Below, one piece after another: positions 1-6,450 of a stretch of 7,936 nt of DNA; position 1 is the stretch's first letter; each line of letters starts with the position of its first letter. The DNA is from Sphingomonadales bacterium. GTDB taxonomy: Bacteria > Pseudomonadota > Alphaproteobacteria > Sphingomonadales > Sphingomonadaceae. A program made the translations under genes and the position numbers. The notes beneath the pieces are model-generated. The model was not told the origin of the DNA. It made no database searches and saw only the letters and a list, made by a program, of their open reading frames with translations. The stretch covers positions 1-7,936 of the forward strand of contig JAIXPM010000086.1 in the NCBI GenBank assembly GCA_027486275.1, given 5' to 3'.

Positions 1-462
1 GCCGGGCTCGGCATGGTCTATGCGCTCTACACCGATATCCGCTTCGCCTCAGATGCGGCGGTGTTCACCACCGCCTTTTCCAAGCGCGGGCTGATCGCCG
101 AACACGGCATTTCCTGGCTGTTGCCGCGCCTGATCGGCTTTGCTGCGGCCGCCGATCTGCTGTTTTCGTCGCGCAAGGTCGATGCCGCCGAAGCGCTGTC
201 GCTGGGGCTGGTGACGCGCGTTTTCCCGGCAGCCGAATTTGAAGCCGGCGTGATGGCCTATGCCAAGATGCTGGCCAACGACGTGTCGCCGCGTTCGCTG
301 CGCGAAATGAAGCGCGAGCTGTGGAACGCGCAGTTTGAATCGCTGGGCGAAGCGATTGCCGCCGCCGATGCCGACATGGCCGGCAGTTTTGCATCGGAGG
401 ATTTCAAGGAAGGCGTCGCGCATTTCCTCGAGAAACGCCCGGCGCGTTTTACCGGCCGCTGA
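1..462 (+). CDS. Crotonase-superfamily protein (enoyl-CoA hydratase/isomerase), C-terminal part
   Basis: The frame is open from base 1 and ends at TGA 460-462. The ATG at 13 lies inside the fold, so the true start is upstream of the window and only the last 153 residues are seen. Crotonase signatures are the TDIRFAS strand (visible residues 11-17), RGLIAEHGISWLLPRLIG (29-46) and the later SLGLVTRVFP. These enzymes act on acyl-CoA thioesters in the cytosol, as hydratases, isomerases and relatives. By hand alignment, the two catalytic Glu positions of classical hydratases (rat Glu144 and Glu164) appear to be V6 and F26. E34 in the AEHG motif falls where Eci1-type delta3-delta2-enoyl-CoA isomerases carry their catalytic Glu. 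An isomerase or another crotonase reaction is therefore at least as likely as hydration. An MFS transporter follows 75 bp downstream and may be cotranscribed. The fold is sure; the reaction is not. Confidence 0.9.
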   Translation, partial: AGLGMVYALYTDIRFASDAAVFTTAFSKRGLIAEHGISWLLPRLIGFAAAADLLFSSRKVDAAEALSLGLVTRVFPAAEFEAGVMAYAKMLANDVSPRSLREMKRELWNAQFESLGEAIAAADADMAGSFASEDFKEGVAHFLEKRPARFTGR

Positions 463-537
463 CCGGATTGCCTCGCTGGACTGGACGGCGACCATGGCAG
501 CGGCCATGCTCGCGCCAATGGAGCGAGGGCAGCAGAC

Positions 538-1836
538 ATGGCAGAGCTGAAGGCTGACGATTTCAGCCCGGGTTTGCCCGATCGCGTGATGCGCAAGGCG
601 CAATTGCGGCTGCTGCCGTTCCTGTTGATCGCCTATCTCATCGCCATCGTTGATCGCATCAACATCAGCTTTGCGGCTGAAACCATGAACCGCGACCTGG
701 GCTTCACGGCGACGGTCTATGGCTTTGCCGGCGGCATCTTCTTCGTCAGCTATGCGCTGTTGGAAGTGCCGTCCAACATGGCAATGATGCGTTTTGGCGC
801 GCGGGTTTGGGTGACGCGGATCATGATCAGCTGGGGCGTGTTGTCGGCCGCCCTGATGTTCGTGACCACGCCGATGCAGTATTATGTGCTGCGGTTCCTG
901 CTGGGCGCGGCAGAGGCCGGGTTTTTCCCGGCGGTGCTGTATTACGCCAGCACCTGGTTTCCCACGCAGTGGCGCGCGCGAGTGGTGAGCCGATTTTATG
1001 TGGCACAACCGATCACGCAGATCGTGATGGGGCTGGTGTCGGCGCCGATCCTGGGGCTGGAAGGCGTGATGGGCCTGCACGGCTGGCAATGGCTGTTCCT
1101 GATCGAAGGCGTGCCGGCGATTCTGATGGGGCTGATCATCTGGCGCTGGCTGCCGGATTCACCCGACACGGTCAGCTGGCTGGCACCGGACGAGCGGCGC
1201 TGGCTCACCGGCGCGCTGGCCGCCGATGCCGCCGCCAGCGGCACTGAGCATGGCGGCGTGATCAAGGCCATTTCCGACCGCAGGGTGCTGGGGTTCGGGT
1301 TGGCCTGGCTGTTCTTCGTTGGATCGGTGAACGCCTATTATAATTCGATGCCGTCGATCATTGCCGCCAAGACCGGCATGGATATCACGCGCATCGGGCA
1401 GTTCACCGTTGTTGGCGGGCTGATTGGCGTGGCGATGCTGCTGGGCCTGGGCTGGCACAGCGATCGCCGGCAGGAACGATATTGGCACATGCTGGTGCCG
1501 TGGGCGATCGTGGGCGCCGCCTTCGCCCTGCTGTCGCTGTCCTCAACACCCACGCCGGCCATCATTGCGGCAGTGCTGGTCTTTGCCTTTTACCTGTCGT
1601 CGCAACCGGCGTTTTACGCGGCGTTGACCGAAGGCCTGCACGAACGCCATCGCGCGGTGAGCATCGCAGCCGTCAACACCTTCGGCCAGTTCGGCGCCTT
1701 CGTCAGCACCAGCGCACTGGGCATCTCGCGCGATGCCACCGGCAGTTACGATGTGGGCCTGGCGGCCATTGCAGCGTGCGTGGTGATCAGCGTTTTCCTG
1801 ATGAACATGCTGCGGCGGCAAGCGGTGGCGGGATAA
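538..1836 (+). CDS. MFS transporter, anion:cation symporter (ACS)-like family
   Basis: A 432-residue inner-membrane protein with about 12 hydrophobic segments, the usual length for the major facilitator superfamily. ACS/phthalate-permease-type features include VDRINISFA at the end of helix 1 (residues 38-46) and EVPSNMAMMRFGARVWVTRIM after helix 2 (76-96), the family's form of the MFS loop 2-3 motif. They also include RFLLGAAEAGFFPA (119-132) in helix 4, HGWQWLFLIEGVPA (181-194) at helix 6, and a hydrophilic central loop at about 205-250. ACS members import organic anions such as aromatic carboxylates, sugar acids or dipeptides with protons; the substrate here cannot be read. GAGGG at 525-529, 8 nt before the ATG, supports this start. 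The gene lies 75 bp after the crotonase gene on the same strand, which hints at a shared catabolic unit, but that link is inference. Confidence 0.92.
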   Translation: MAELKADDFSPGLPDRVMRKAQLRLLPFLLIAYLIAIVDRINISFAAETMNRDLGFTATVYGFAGGIFFVSYALLEVPSNMAMMRFGARVWVTRIMISWGVLSAALMFVTTPMQYYVLRFLLGAAEAGFFPAVLYYASTWFPTQWRARVVSRFYVAQPITQIVMGLVSAPILGLEGVMGLHGWQWLFLIEGVPAILMGLIIWRWLPDSPDTVSWLAPDERRWLTGALAADAAASGTEHGGVIKAISDRRVLGFGLAWLFFVGSVNAYYNSMPSIIAAKTGMDITRIGQFTVVGGLIGVAMLLGLGWHSDRRQERYWHMLVPWAIVGAAFALLSLSSTPTPAIIAAVLVFAFYLSSQPAFYAALTEGLHERHRAVSIAAVNTFGQFGAFVSTSALGISRDATGSYDVGLAAIAACVVISVFLMNMLRRQAVAG

Positions 1837-1849
1837 GGTTCGCGGGCGG

Positions 1850-1877
1850 TTGTCTTCGCCAGTAAAAGGCATAAGCT
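1850..1877 (+). promoter_or_regulatory. Possible weak promoter for the secreted DUF3047-like gene
   Basis: TTGTCT (1850-1855), a 16-nt spacer and TAAGCT (1872-1877) lie in the 108-bp gap before the ATG at 1945. The match is 4/6 to the -35 box and 3/6 to the -10 box. If used, it gives a leader of about 60 nt containing a small GCTCC-CAA-GGAGC hairpin (1886-1898). This is a weak consensus match only. Confidence 0.25.
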
Positions 1878-1944
1878 AAGACCCGGCTCCCAAGGAGCGG
1901 ATTGTCGCGCAGCGTGCATCCAACATGATCCGGGGGACGATCAG

Positions 1945-2664
1945 ATGACAGCACCAATCCGCGTGGCCGTGCCGCTGCTTGTCAGCCTTGCAGCCATTGC
2001 CGCAACCGCTCAGCCAGTGCAGGACGCGGTGCCGAACGTCGTCCCGGCCGCCAAGCCGGGCCTGGCGACCCCGCCGGATGGCTGGGCCTATCTGCCCGAA
2101 CTGGCGGTGCTGGGCCCGGCCGATATCTATCGCATCGTGCAGCGCCAGAAGGGTGAAGGCGGGCCCAAGACGCAGATGCATGTGCACACCAGGAAGAATG
2201 CCGGCATCCTCACCCGCGATGTCGATGTGCCGCTGACGGCGGCGACGCAGCTGAAATGGCGCTGGAAGATCGATCAGATCCCCTCGAAGCTGCCCGAAAC
2301 GGCCGCTGCCAACCACGACTATTTCAGCATCGCTGTGAAGTTCGAAAACGGCAAGGATCTCACCTACATGTGGAGCTCCAGCTTGGACAAGGAGCTCGGC
2401 TTCGATTGCCCGCTGCCCGGCTGGACCGGGCGCGAATATCATGTCGTCGTCCGCTCCGGCGGCGGCGATGTGGGCAAATGGCTGGCGGAAAGCCGCAATG
2501 TGGCCGCCGATTACGCCAAACATGTTGGCCCGGAACAGCCCGGCCGCATCACGCAAGTGTGGTTCATCGCCAACACCATCATCCAGCAGGGCGAAGCCAA
2601 CGCCCGCTTTGGCGAGATCGTGTTGACCCCTGGCACAACGGGCAAGCCGCTGGCGGTGTTCTGA
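1945..2664 (+). CDS. Secreted DUF3047-like protein
   Basis: A 239-residue protein with a clear N-terminal export signal: a short basic start, a hydrophobic core (about residues 7-20) and a likely cleavage after Ala-Thr-Ala near residue 22. This points to the periplasm or cell surface. The mature part looks like a beta-sandwich. It has LKWRWKID (103-110), then HDYFSIAVKFENG (124-136), LTYMWSS (139-145) and VVVRSGGGDVGKWLAESRNVAADY (167-190), ending in RFGEIVL. This order (WxWKxD, L-Y-W, SG..GxW..E.RNV..DY, then a GEIxL strand) is how I remember DUF3047 proteins, whose function is not established. I recognised it from memory, and the usual DD-R-Y motif is not obvious, so the family call is moderate. 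GGGGGA at 1932-1937, 7 nt before the ATG, supports the start. It is flanked by the MFS gene and hemB on the same strand, with no evident functional link to either. Confidence 0.72.
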   Translation: MTAPIRVAVPLLVSLAAIAATAQPVQDAVPNVVPAAKPGLATPPDGWAYLPELAVLGPADIYRIVQRQKGEGGPKTQMHVHTRKNAGILTRDVDVPLTAATQLKWRWKIDQIPSKLPETAAANHDYFSIAVKFENGKDLTYMWSSSLDKELGFDCPLPGWTGREYHVVVRSGGGDVGKWLAESRNVAADYAKHVGPEQPGRITQVWFIANTIIQQGEANARFGEIVLTPGTTGKPLAVF

Positions 2665-2690
2665 GGCCGCGTGACAGCGCCGCTGCGGCC
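2665..2690 (+). terminator. GC-rich hairpin between the DUF3047-like gene and hemB, possible weak terminator
   Basis: GGCCGC (2665-2670) pairs with GCGGCC (2685-2690). Inside, AGC-gcc-GCT can extend the stem across a 5-nt bulge. It starts directly after the upstream TGA. No T-run follows, so it may only pause or protect the mRNA, and read-through into hemB 15 bp later is possible. Confidence 0.25.
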
Positions 2691-2705
2691 GGCTAATCCA
2701 TCATC

Positions 2706-3697
<992 letters not shown>

Positions 3698-3701
<4 letters not shown>

Positions 3702-4738
3702 TGGGCGAACGCGTGCGCATCGCGGTCTTGGGGGCTTCGGGTTACACGGGGGCCGACCTTGTGCGCCTGGCGCTCACCCATCCCCGGATCGAGATTGCGG
3801 CACTCGCCGCCAATGCCAAGGCCGGGCAGACGATGGCGCAGGTCTGGCCGCATTTCGCGCCCTATCCGAACCTGCCGCGGCTGGTGAAGGCGAACGAGAT
3901 TGATTTTGGCAGCATCGATGCGGTGTTCGGCTGCCTGCCGCACGCAGCGTCGGCGGAACTGCTCTCCACCATCACGGGCAAGCGCATCATCGATCTTTCG
4001 GCGGATTTCCGGCTGAAGGATGCCGACACCTATGCCGATTGGTATGGCGGCGCGCACCCGGCGCCGGCGCTGTTGCCAGAAGCGGTTTATGGCCTGACCG
4101 AATTTGCCCGTGATGCCCTGCCCGCGGCGCGGATTGCCGCCTGCCCCGGCTGCTATCCCACCGCCGTGCTGCTCGCGCTGCTGCCATTGATGGCGGCCCA
4201 TGCCATTTCGGCCGACAACATCACCGTCAACGCGCTGTCGGGCGTGTCGGGCGCCGGGCGCAGCCTGAAGGAAGCCAATCTGTTTCCCGAAGTGGCGGAA
4301 GCCGTGCACCCCTATGGCATCGGCCGCCACCGCCACATGCCGGAAATGGAGCAGGAGCTGAGCTCACGCGCTGGCAAGCCGGTCACGATCAGCTTCACGC
4401 CGCACCTGATCCCGATGAATCGCGGCGAGCTCGTCACCTGCATCGTCGAAACCCCGCACGGGCCGGACTATCTGCGCGAGCTTCTGGCCGACGCCTATAC
4501 CGATGAACCGTTCGTCCACCTTCTCCCCGAAGGCGTGGCCCCGGCCACCCGCATGGTGCGCGGATCGAACCACGCGGTGATCAACGTTTTCGCCGATCGC
4601 GTCCCCGGCCGCGCCATCGTGATCGCCGCGATCGACAATCTGGTGAAGGGCTCATCCGGCCAGGCCATCCAGAATTTCAACCTGATGTTCGGCCTGCCGG
4701 AAACCATGGGGCTGGAACAGGCCCCGCTGTTCCCGTGA
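3698..4738 (+). CDS. argC: N-acetyl-gamma-glutamyl-phosphate reductase
   Basis: A 346-residue cytosolic enzyme that reduces N-acetyl-glutamyl-5-phosphate with NADPH to the semialdehyde, the third step of arginine biosynthesis. The N-terminal Rossmann motif is GASGYTG (12-18). The catalytic Cys is C152 in ACPGCYPTA, and the family His region is GRHRHMPE (209-216). FGCLPHAAS (77-85), DLSADFRL (99-106) and NLVKGSSGQAIQNFN (314-328) are also typical. At 346 residues it is the longer, AstC/LysY-unrelated ArgC class. Two ATGs are in tandem. The first (3698) overlaps the hemB stop as ATGA. The second (3701) lies 4 nt after GGGGG (3692-3696) and may be the one used. The last codons overlap the GTG of the downstream acetyltransferase gene. 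Pairing with hemB is probably housekeeping co-expression; no biochemical link between the two steps is evident. Confidence 0.97.
4714..4733 (+). promoter_or_regulatory. Perfect 7-bp hairpin abutting the GTG start of the acetyltransferase gene
   Basis: GGAACAG (4714-4720), loop GCCCCG and CTGTTCC (4727-4733) form a perfect inverted repeat. It ends one base before the GTG start at 4735 and covers the place where a ribosome binding site would sit; no Shine-Dalgarno is visible there. In mRNA it would hinder independent initiation and favour coupling to ribosomes finishing argC. It lies in codons of argC, so chance must be kept in mind. Confidence 0.45.
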
Positions 4739-5259
4739 TCGAAACGGCCCGCCTGATCATCAGGCCCTGGCGGGACGATGATCGCGCCGCCTTCGCCGCG
4801 ATGGGCGCAGACCCTGAGGTAATGGCGCATTTCCCGGCGCTGCTCAGCCGCGCCGAGAGCGATGCGATGGTGGATCGCATCGGGCTGATGATGGCCGGTC
4901 AGGGCTTTGGTTTCTGGGCGGTGGAGCGGCGCGACAACGGCGGCTTCATCGGCTTTTGCGGGCTGAACCGGGTGAATTTCCCTTGCCCAGTCGAAGGCGA
5001 AGTGGAGATCGGCTGGCGGCTGGCCCGCAAAGCCTGGGGGCAGGGCTTTGCCCGCGAGGCGGCGCTGGCCTGCCTGGACTGGGGCTTTGGCCACGGTATG
5101 ACGCGCATCGTCAGCTTCACCGTGCCGGCCAATGTGCGCAGTTGGGGGCTGATGGAGCGGCTTGGCATGGTGCGACGTGGCGATCTGGATTTTGATCATC
5201 CGCATGTGGCCGACGGCAGCCCGCTGAAGCGCCACATCGTGTACGAGGCGGCGGCATGA
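4735..5259 (+). CDS. GNAT-family N-acetyltransferase, RimJ/RimL type
   Basis: A 174-residue cytosolic acetyltransferase. The N-terminus ETARLIIRPWRDDDRAAF (3-20) is the classic RimL/RimJ-like opening strand and helix. Motif A is EVEIGWRLARKAWGQGFAREA (89-109), with the acetyl-CoA pyrophosphate loop WGQGFA (101-106). NVRSWGLMERLGM (133-145) is the usual C-terminal helix and turn. RimL-like proteins acetylate protein N-termini, amino groups of small molecules or antibiotics; the target here cannot be told. The start is GTG, overlapping the argC stop as GTGA; no later in-frame start keeps the ETARLIIRPW strand. No Shine-Dalgarno is visible and a hairpin sits just upstream, so translation probably depends on argC. 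The stop overlaps the next gene (ATGA). Confidence 0.93.
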   Translation: MIETARLIIRPWRDDDRAAFAAMGADPEVMAHFPALLSRAESDAMVDRIGLMMAGQGFGFWAVERRDNGGFIGFCGLNRVNFPCPVEGEVEIGWRLARKAWGQGFAREAALACLDWGFGHGMTRIVSFTVPANVRSWGLMERLGMVRRGDLDFDHPHVADGSPLKRHIVYEAAA

Positions 5260-5771
5260 CGGTTCACCCATTTGGTTCTGACATGCCACAGATTGCCGAT
5301 GACGCGTTCATCGCGCCGGGCGCCCACGTGATCGGCAAGGTGAGCATCGGCGCCGGCAGTTCGATCTGGTTCAACTGCGTCCTGCGCGGCGATGTGGGAC
5401 GCATCAGCGTGGGCGAACGCACCAATATTCAGGATGGCACGATCGTGCACGTCACCGGCGGCCGGTTCGATACCCATATCGGCGATGACGTGCTGATCGG
5501 CCATGGCTGCATCATCCACGGCTGCCGGCTGGAGAACCACGCCTTCGTTGGCATGGGCGCCATCGTGCTGGATGGGGCGGTGGTGGAATCTGACGCCATG
5601 CTGGCCGCCGGCGCGCTGCTGACACCGGGGAAGGTGGTGAAGAGCGGGGAATTGTGGGCCGGGCGGCCAGCGAAGTTCCTGCGCGGCCTGACAGCGGCGG
5701 AAATTGCCGGCAACCGGGCCGGCGCGGCTGGTTATGCCAGGCTGGCGCAGGTTTATCGAACGGGCGGATAA
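5256..5771 (+). CDS. Gamma-class carbonic anhydrase-like protein (left-handed beta-helix)
   Basis: A 171-residue protein built of hexapeptide repeats (for example IAPGAHVIGKVSIGAGSSIW, 19-38), a left-handed beta-helix that usually forms trimers with a metal at each interface. The metal-ligand pattern of gamma carbonic anhydrases is intact: H65 (TIVHVT), H83 and H88 (IGHGCIIHG). R44 and D46 (RGD) and N57 and Q59 (TNIQD) match conserved residues of archaeal Cam. The acidic loop and the two shuttle Glu residues of Cam are absent (V47 and a short loop after H65), so it belongs with the CamH/YrdA-like group, where activity varies. It would interconvert CO2 and bicarbonate if active. GAGG (5245-5248) lies 7 nt before the ATG, which overlaps the upstream stop. 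It is the last gene of the operon. Confidence 0.93.
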   Translation: MTVHPFGSDMPQIADDAFIAPGAHVIGKVSIGAGSSIWFNCVLRGDVGRISVGERTNIQDGTIVHVTGGRFDTHIGDDVLIGHGCIIHGCRLENHAFVGMGAIVLDGAVVESDAMLAAGALLTPGKVVKSGELWAGRPAKFLRGLTAAEIAGNRAGAAGYARLAQVYRTGG

Positions 5772-5774
5772 GAC

Positions 5775-6188
5775 TTATTTGTCAACGCCCTTCACCTTGC
5801 CCCACTGGCGGGCGGCGGTGTAGCCAAGATAGCCAGTACCAAACAAGGCATAGAGCGGTTCGGGCAGACCATTCAGATAGCGGGTCATGCCGGCGGCGAT
5901 ATCGTGGGCCATCTGCGGCTGCACGGCCGCGATGAGCCCCATCGGGATCGACCACATCAGCAGCGCATACATCACATAGAGGAAGCTGGGCCGCGCCCGG
6001 CTGGTCCAGGGATCATTGCTGGCGGCTTCGGCAACAATGGCGGAGAGCTGGGTGGAGAGCAATTCAAGCTCCTGGCTGTTCTGCAACTTCATCAGCTCGA
6101 TCTTGGCCGCGTCCCGCGCCTTGGGATCGGGGATGATCTTGTCGAGCAAGCCGGCAACCGGCGCGATCAGGGCATTGAGGATGGACAT
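5775..6188 (-). CDS. Holin-family protein (3TM, gene-transfer-agent/phage type)
   Basis: A 137-residue membrane protein starting MSILNALIAP. An amphipathic N-terminus (1-20) is followed by a charged, probably helical stretch (21-58) and then DPWTSRARPSFLYVMYAL (59-76). A strong membrane helix spans about 68-90, and a second hydrophobic segment lies at about 110-125 (PLYALFGTGYLGYTAA). The DPWTSRARP junction before the helices is what I recall of the alphaproteobacterial 3TM holin family (GTA_holin_3TM). Holins permeabilise the inner membrane so that endolysin reaches the wall. I chose the ATG at 6188 because GGAAAGG (complement of 6197-6203) lies 8 nt upstream; the frame stays open to 6290, but that extension is unlike the family. 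No endolysin, capsid or integrase gene is in the window. Its TAA is 3 bp from the stop of the convergent carbonic anhydrase gene. Family call fairly sure; lytic function unproven. Confidence 0.82.
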   Translation of the reverse strand: MSILNALIAPVAGLLDKIIPDPKARDAAKIELMKLQNSQELELLSTQLSAIVAEAASNDPWTSRARPSFLYVMYALLMWSIPMGLIAAVQPQMAHDIAAGMTRYLNGLPEPLYALFGTGYLGYTAARQWGKVKGVDK

Positions 6189-6196
6189 GGGGCGGG

Positions 6197-6203
6197 CCTT
6201 TCC
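6197..6203 (-). promoter_or_regulatory. Ribosome binding site deciding the holin start
   Basis: GGAAAGG on the minus strand lies 8 nt upstream of the ATG at 6188. No comparable site precedes the longer in-frame ATG at 6290. The palindrome CCAATTGG (6202-6209) touches this site. Confidence 0.6.
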
Positions 6204-6249
6204 AATTGGAGGGAGGCCAATTTTAACCAATATGGTTCGTGTAGGACAG
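6202..6249 (-). promoter_or_regulatory. AT-rich upstream region of the holin gene with two palindromes and a -10-like box
   Basis: This stretch is clearly richer in A/T than its surroundings. On the minus strand it has TAAAAT (6225-6220, 5/6 to the -10 consensus) with no convincing -35 box. It holds AACCA-ATA-TGGTT (6225-6237, perfect 5-bp arms) and the 8-bp palindrome CCAATTGG (6202-6209). The plus strand reads TTAACCAA (6223-6230), one base from the alphaproteobacterial CtrA half-site TTAACCAT, but the second half-site is absent. It is plausible as promoter and operator; no regulator can be assigned. Confidence 0.35.
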
Positions 6250-6267
6250 GCGCAAGCATGCCGCCGC

Positions 6268-6289
6268 TGCTCCCCCTGAGAGGGGAGCA
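6268..6289 (-). terminator. 8-bp GC-rich hairpin between tRNA-Pro and the holin gene
   Basis: TGCTCCCC (6268-6275) and GGGGAGCA (6282-6289) are perfect complements around a 6-nt loop. Read on the minus strand, it lies 27 nt after the CCA end of the tRNA, as expected for a tRNA 3' processing or termination structure. No T-run follows in either direction, so intrinsic termination is uncertain. Confidence 0.4.
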
Positions 6290-6316
6290 ACCGCTTGACT
6301 GAATGTCTGAAGAAAA

Positions 6317-6393
6317 TGGTCGGAGCGACAGGATTCGAACCTGCGACCTCCAGACCCCCAGTCTGATGCGCTACCAGGCTGCGCTACGCTCCG
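6317..6393 (-). tRNA. tRNA-Pro, anticodon GGG
   Basis: Folded by hand on the minus strand. The acceptor stem CGGAGCG/CGCTCCG has 7 pairs, with the Pro-typical C1-G72 pair and A73. The D stem is GCGC/GCGC. The anticodon stem TCAGA/TCTGG carries the loop CTGGGGG, giving anticodon GGG (complement of 6357-6359) and G37. The T arm is GCAGG-TTCGAAT-CCTGT. The CCA end is encoded (complement of 6317-6319). It is 77 nt long with CCA and has no intron. It reads CCC and CCU proline codons. It lies 57 bp downstream of prsR on the same strand. Confidence 0.97.
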
Positions 6394-6404
6394 AGCCGAG
6401 GGCG

Positions 6405-6433
6405 GGCTTAGGGGCTATCGCAGCGTGATGCAA
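6405..6433 (-). promoter_or_regulatory. Possible weak promoter of tRNA-Pro
   Basis: On the minus strand TTGCAT (6433-6428), a 17-nt spacer and TAAGCC (6410-6405) precede the tRNA 5' end at 6393 at a suitable distance. The -10 match is poor. The layout resembles the TTGTCT/TAAGCT pair at 1850-1877. The alternative is read-through from prsR. Confidence 0.2.
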
Positions 6434-6450
6434 CCCCATTCTCTGGCCCC

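Noticed and set aside
49..1089. Long open frame of 346 codons on the minus strand across the crotonase and MFS genes
   Set aside because: It is antisense to two well-recognised genes, is rich in Arg, His and Gln as expected of a GC-rich shadow frame, and shows no domain.
1886..1898. GCTCC-CAA-GGAGC hairpin after the MFS gene as a terminator
   Set aside because: The stem has only 5 bp and is not followed by a T-run; it may be chance or a leader hairpin.
6189..6290. N-terminal extension of the holin to the ATG at 6290
   Set aside because: The extra 34 residues overlap the hairpin and the AT-rich region, have no ribosome binding site and do not resemble a holin N-terminus. The ATG at 6188 has a good site.
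5904..6302. Plus-strand open frame opposite the holin gene
   Set aside because: It is antisense to the holin, whose membrane segments and ribosome binding site are convincing, and it shows no domain of its own.
6317..6393. tRNA-Pro as a proven integration (att) site
   Set aside because: I see no second copy of the tRNA 3' end and no integrase in the window, so only the suspicion is recorded.
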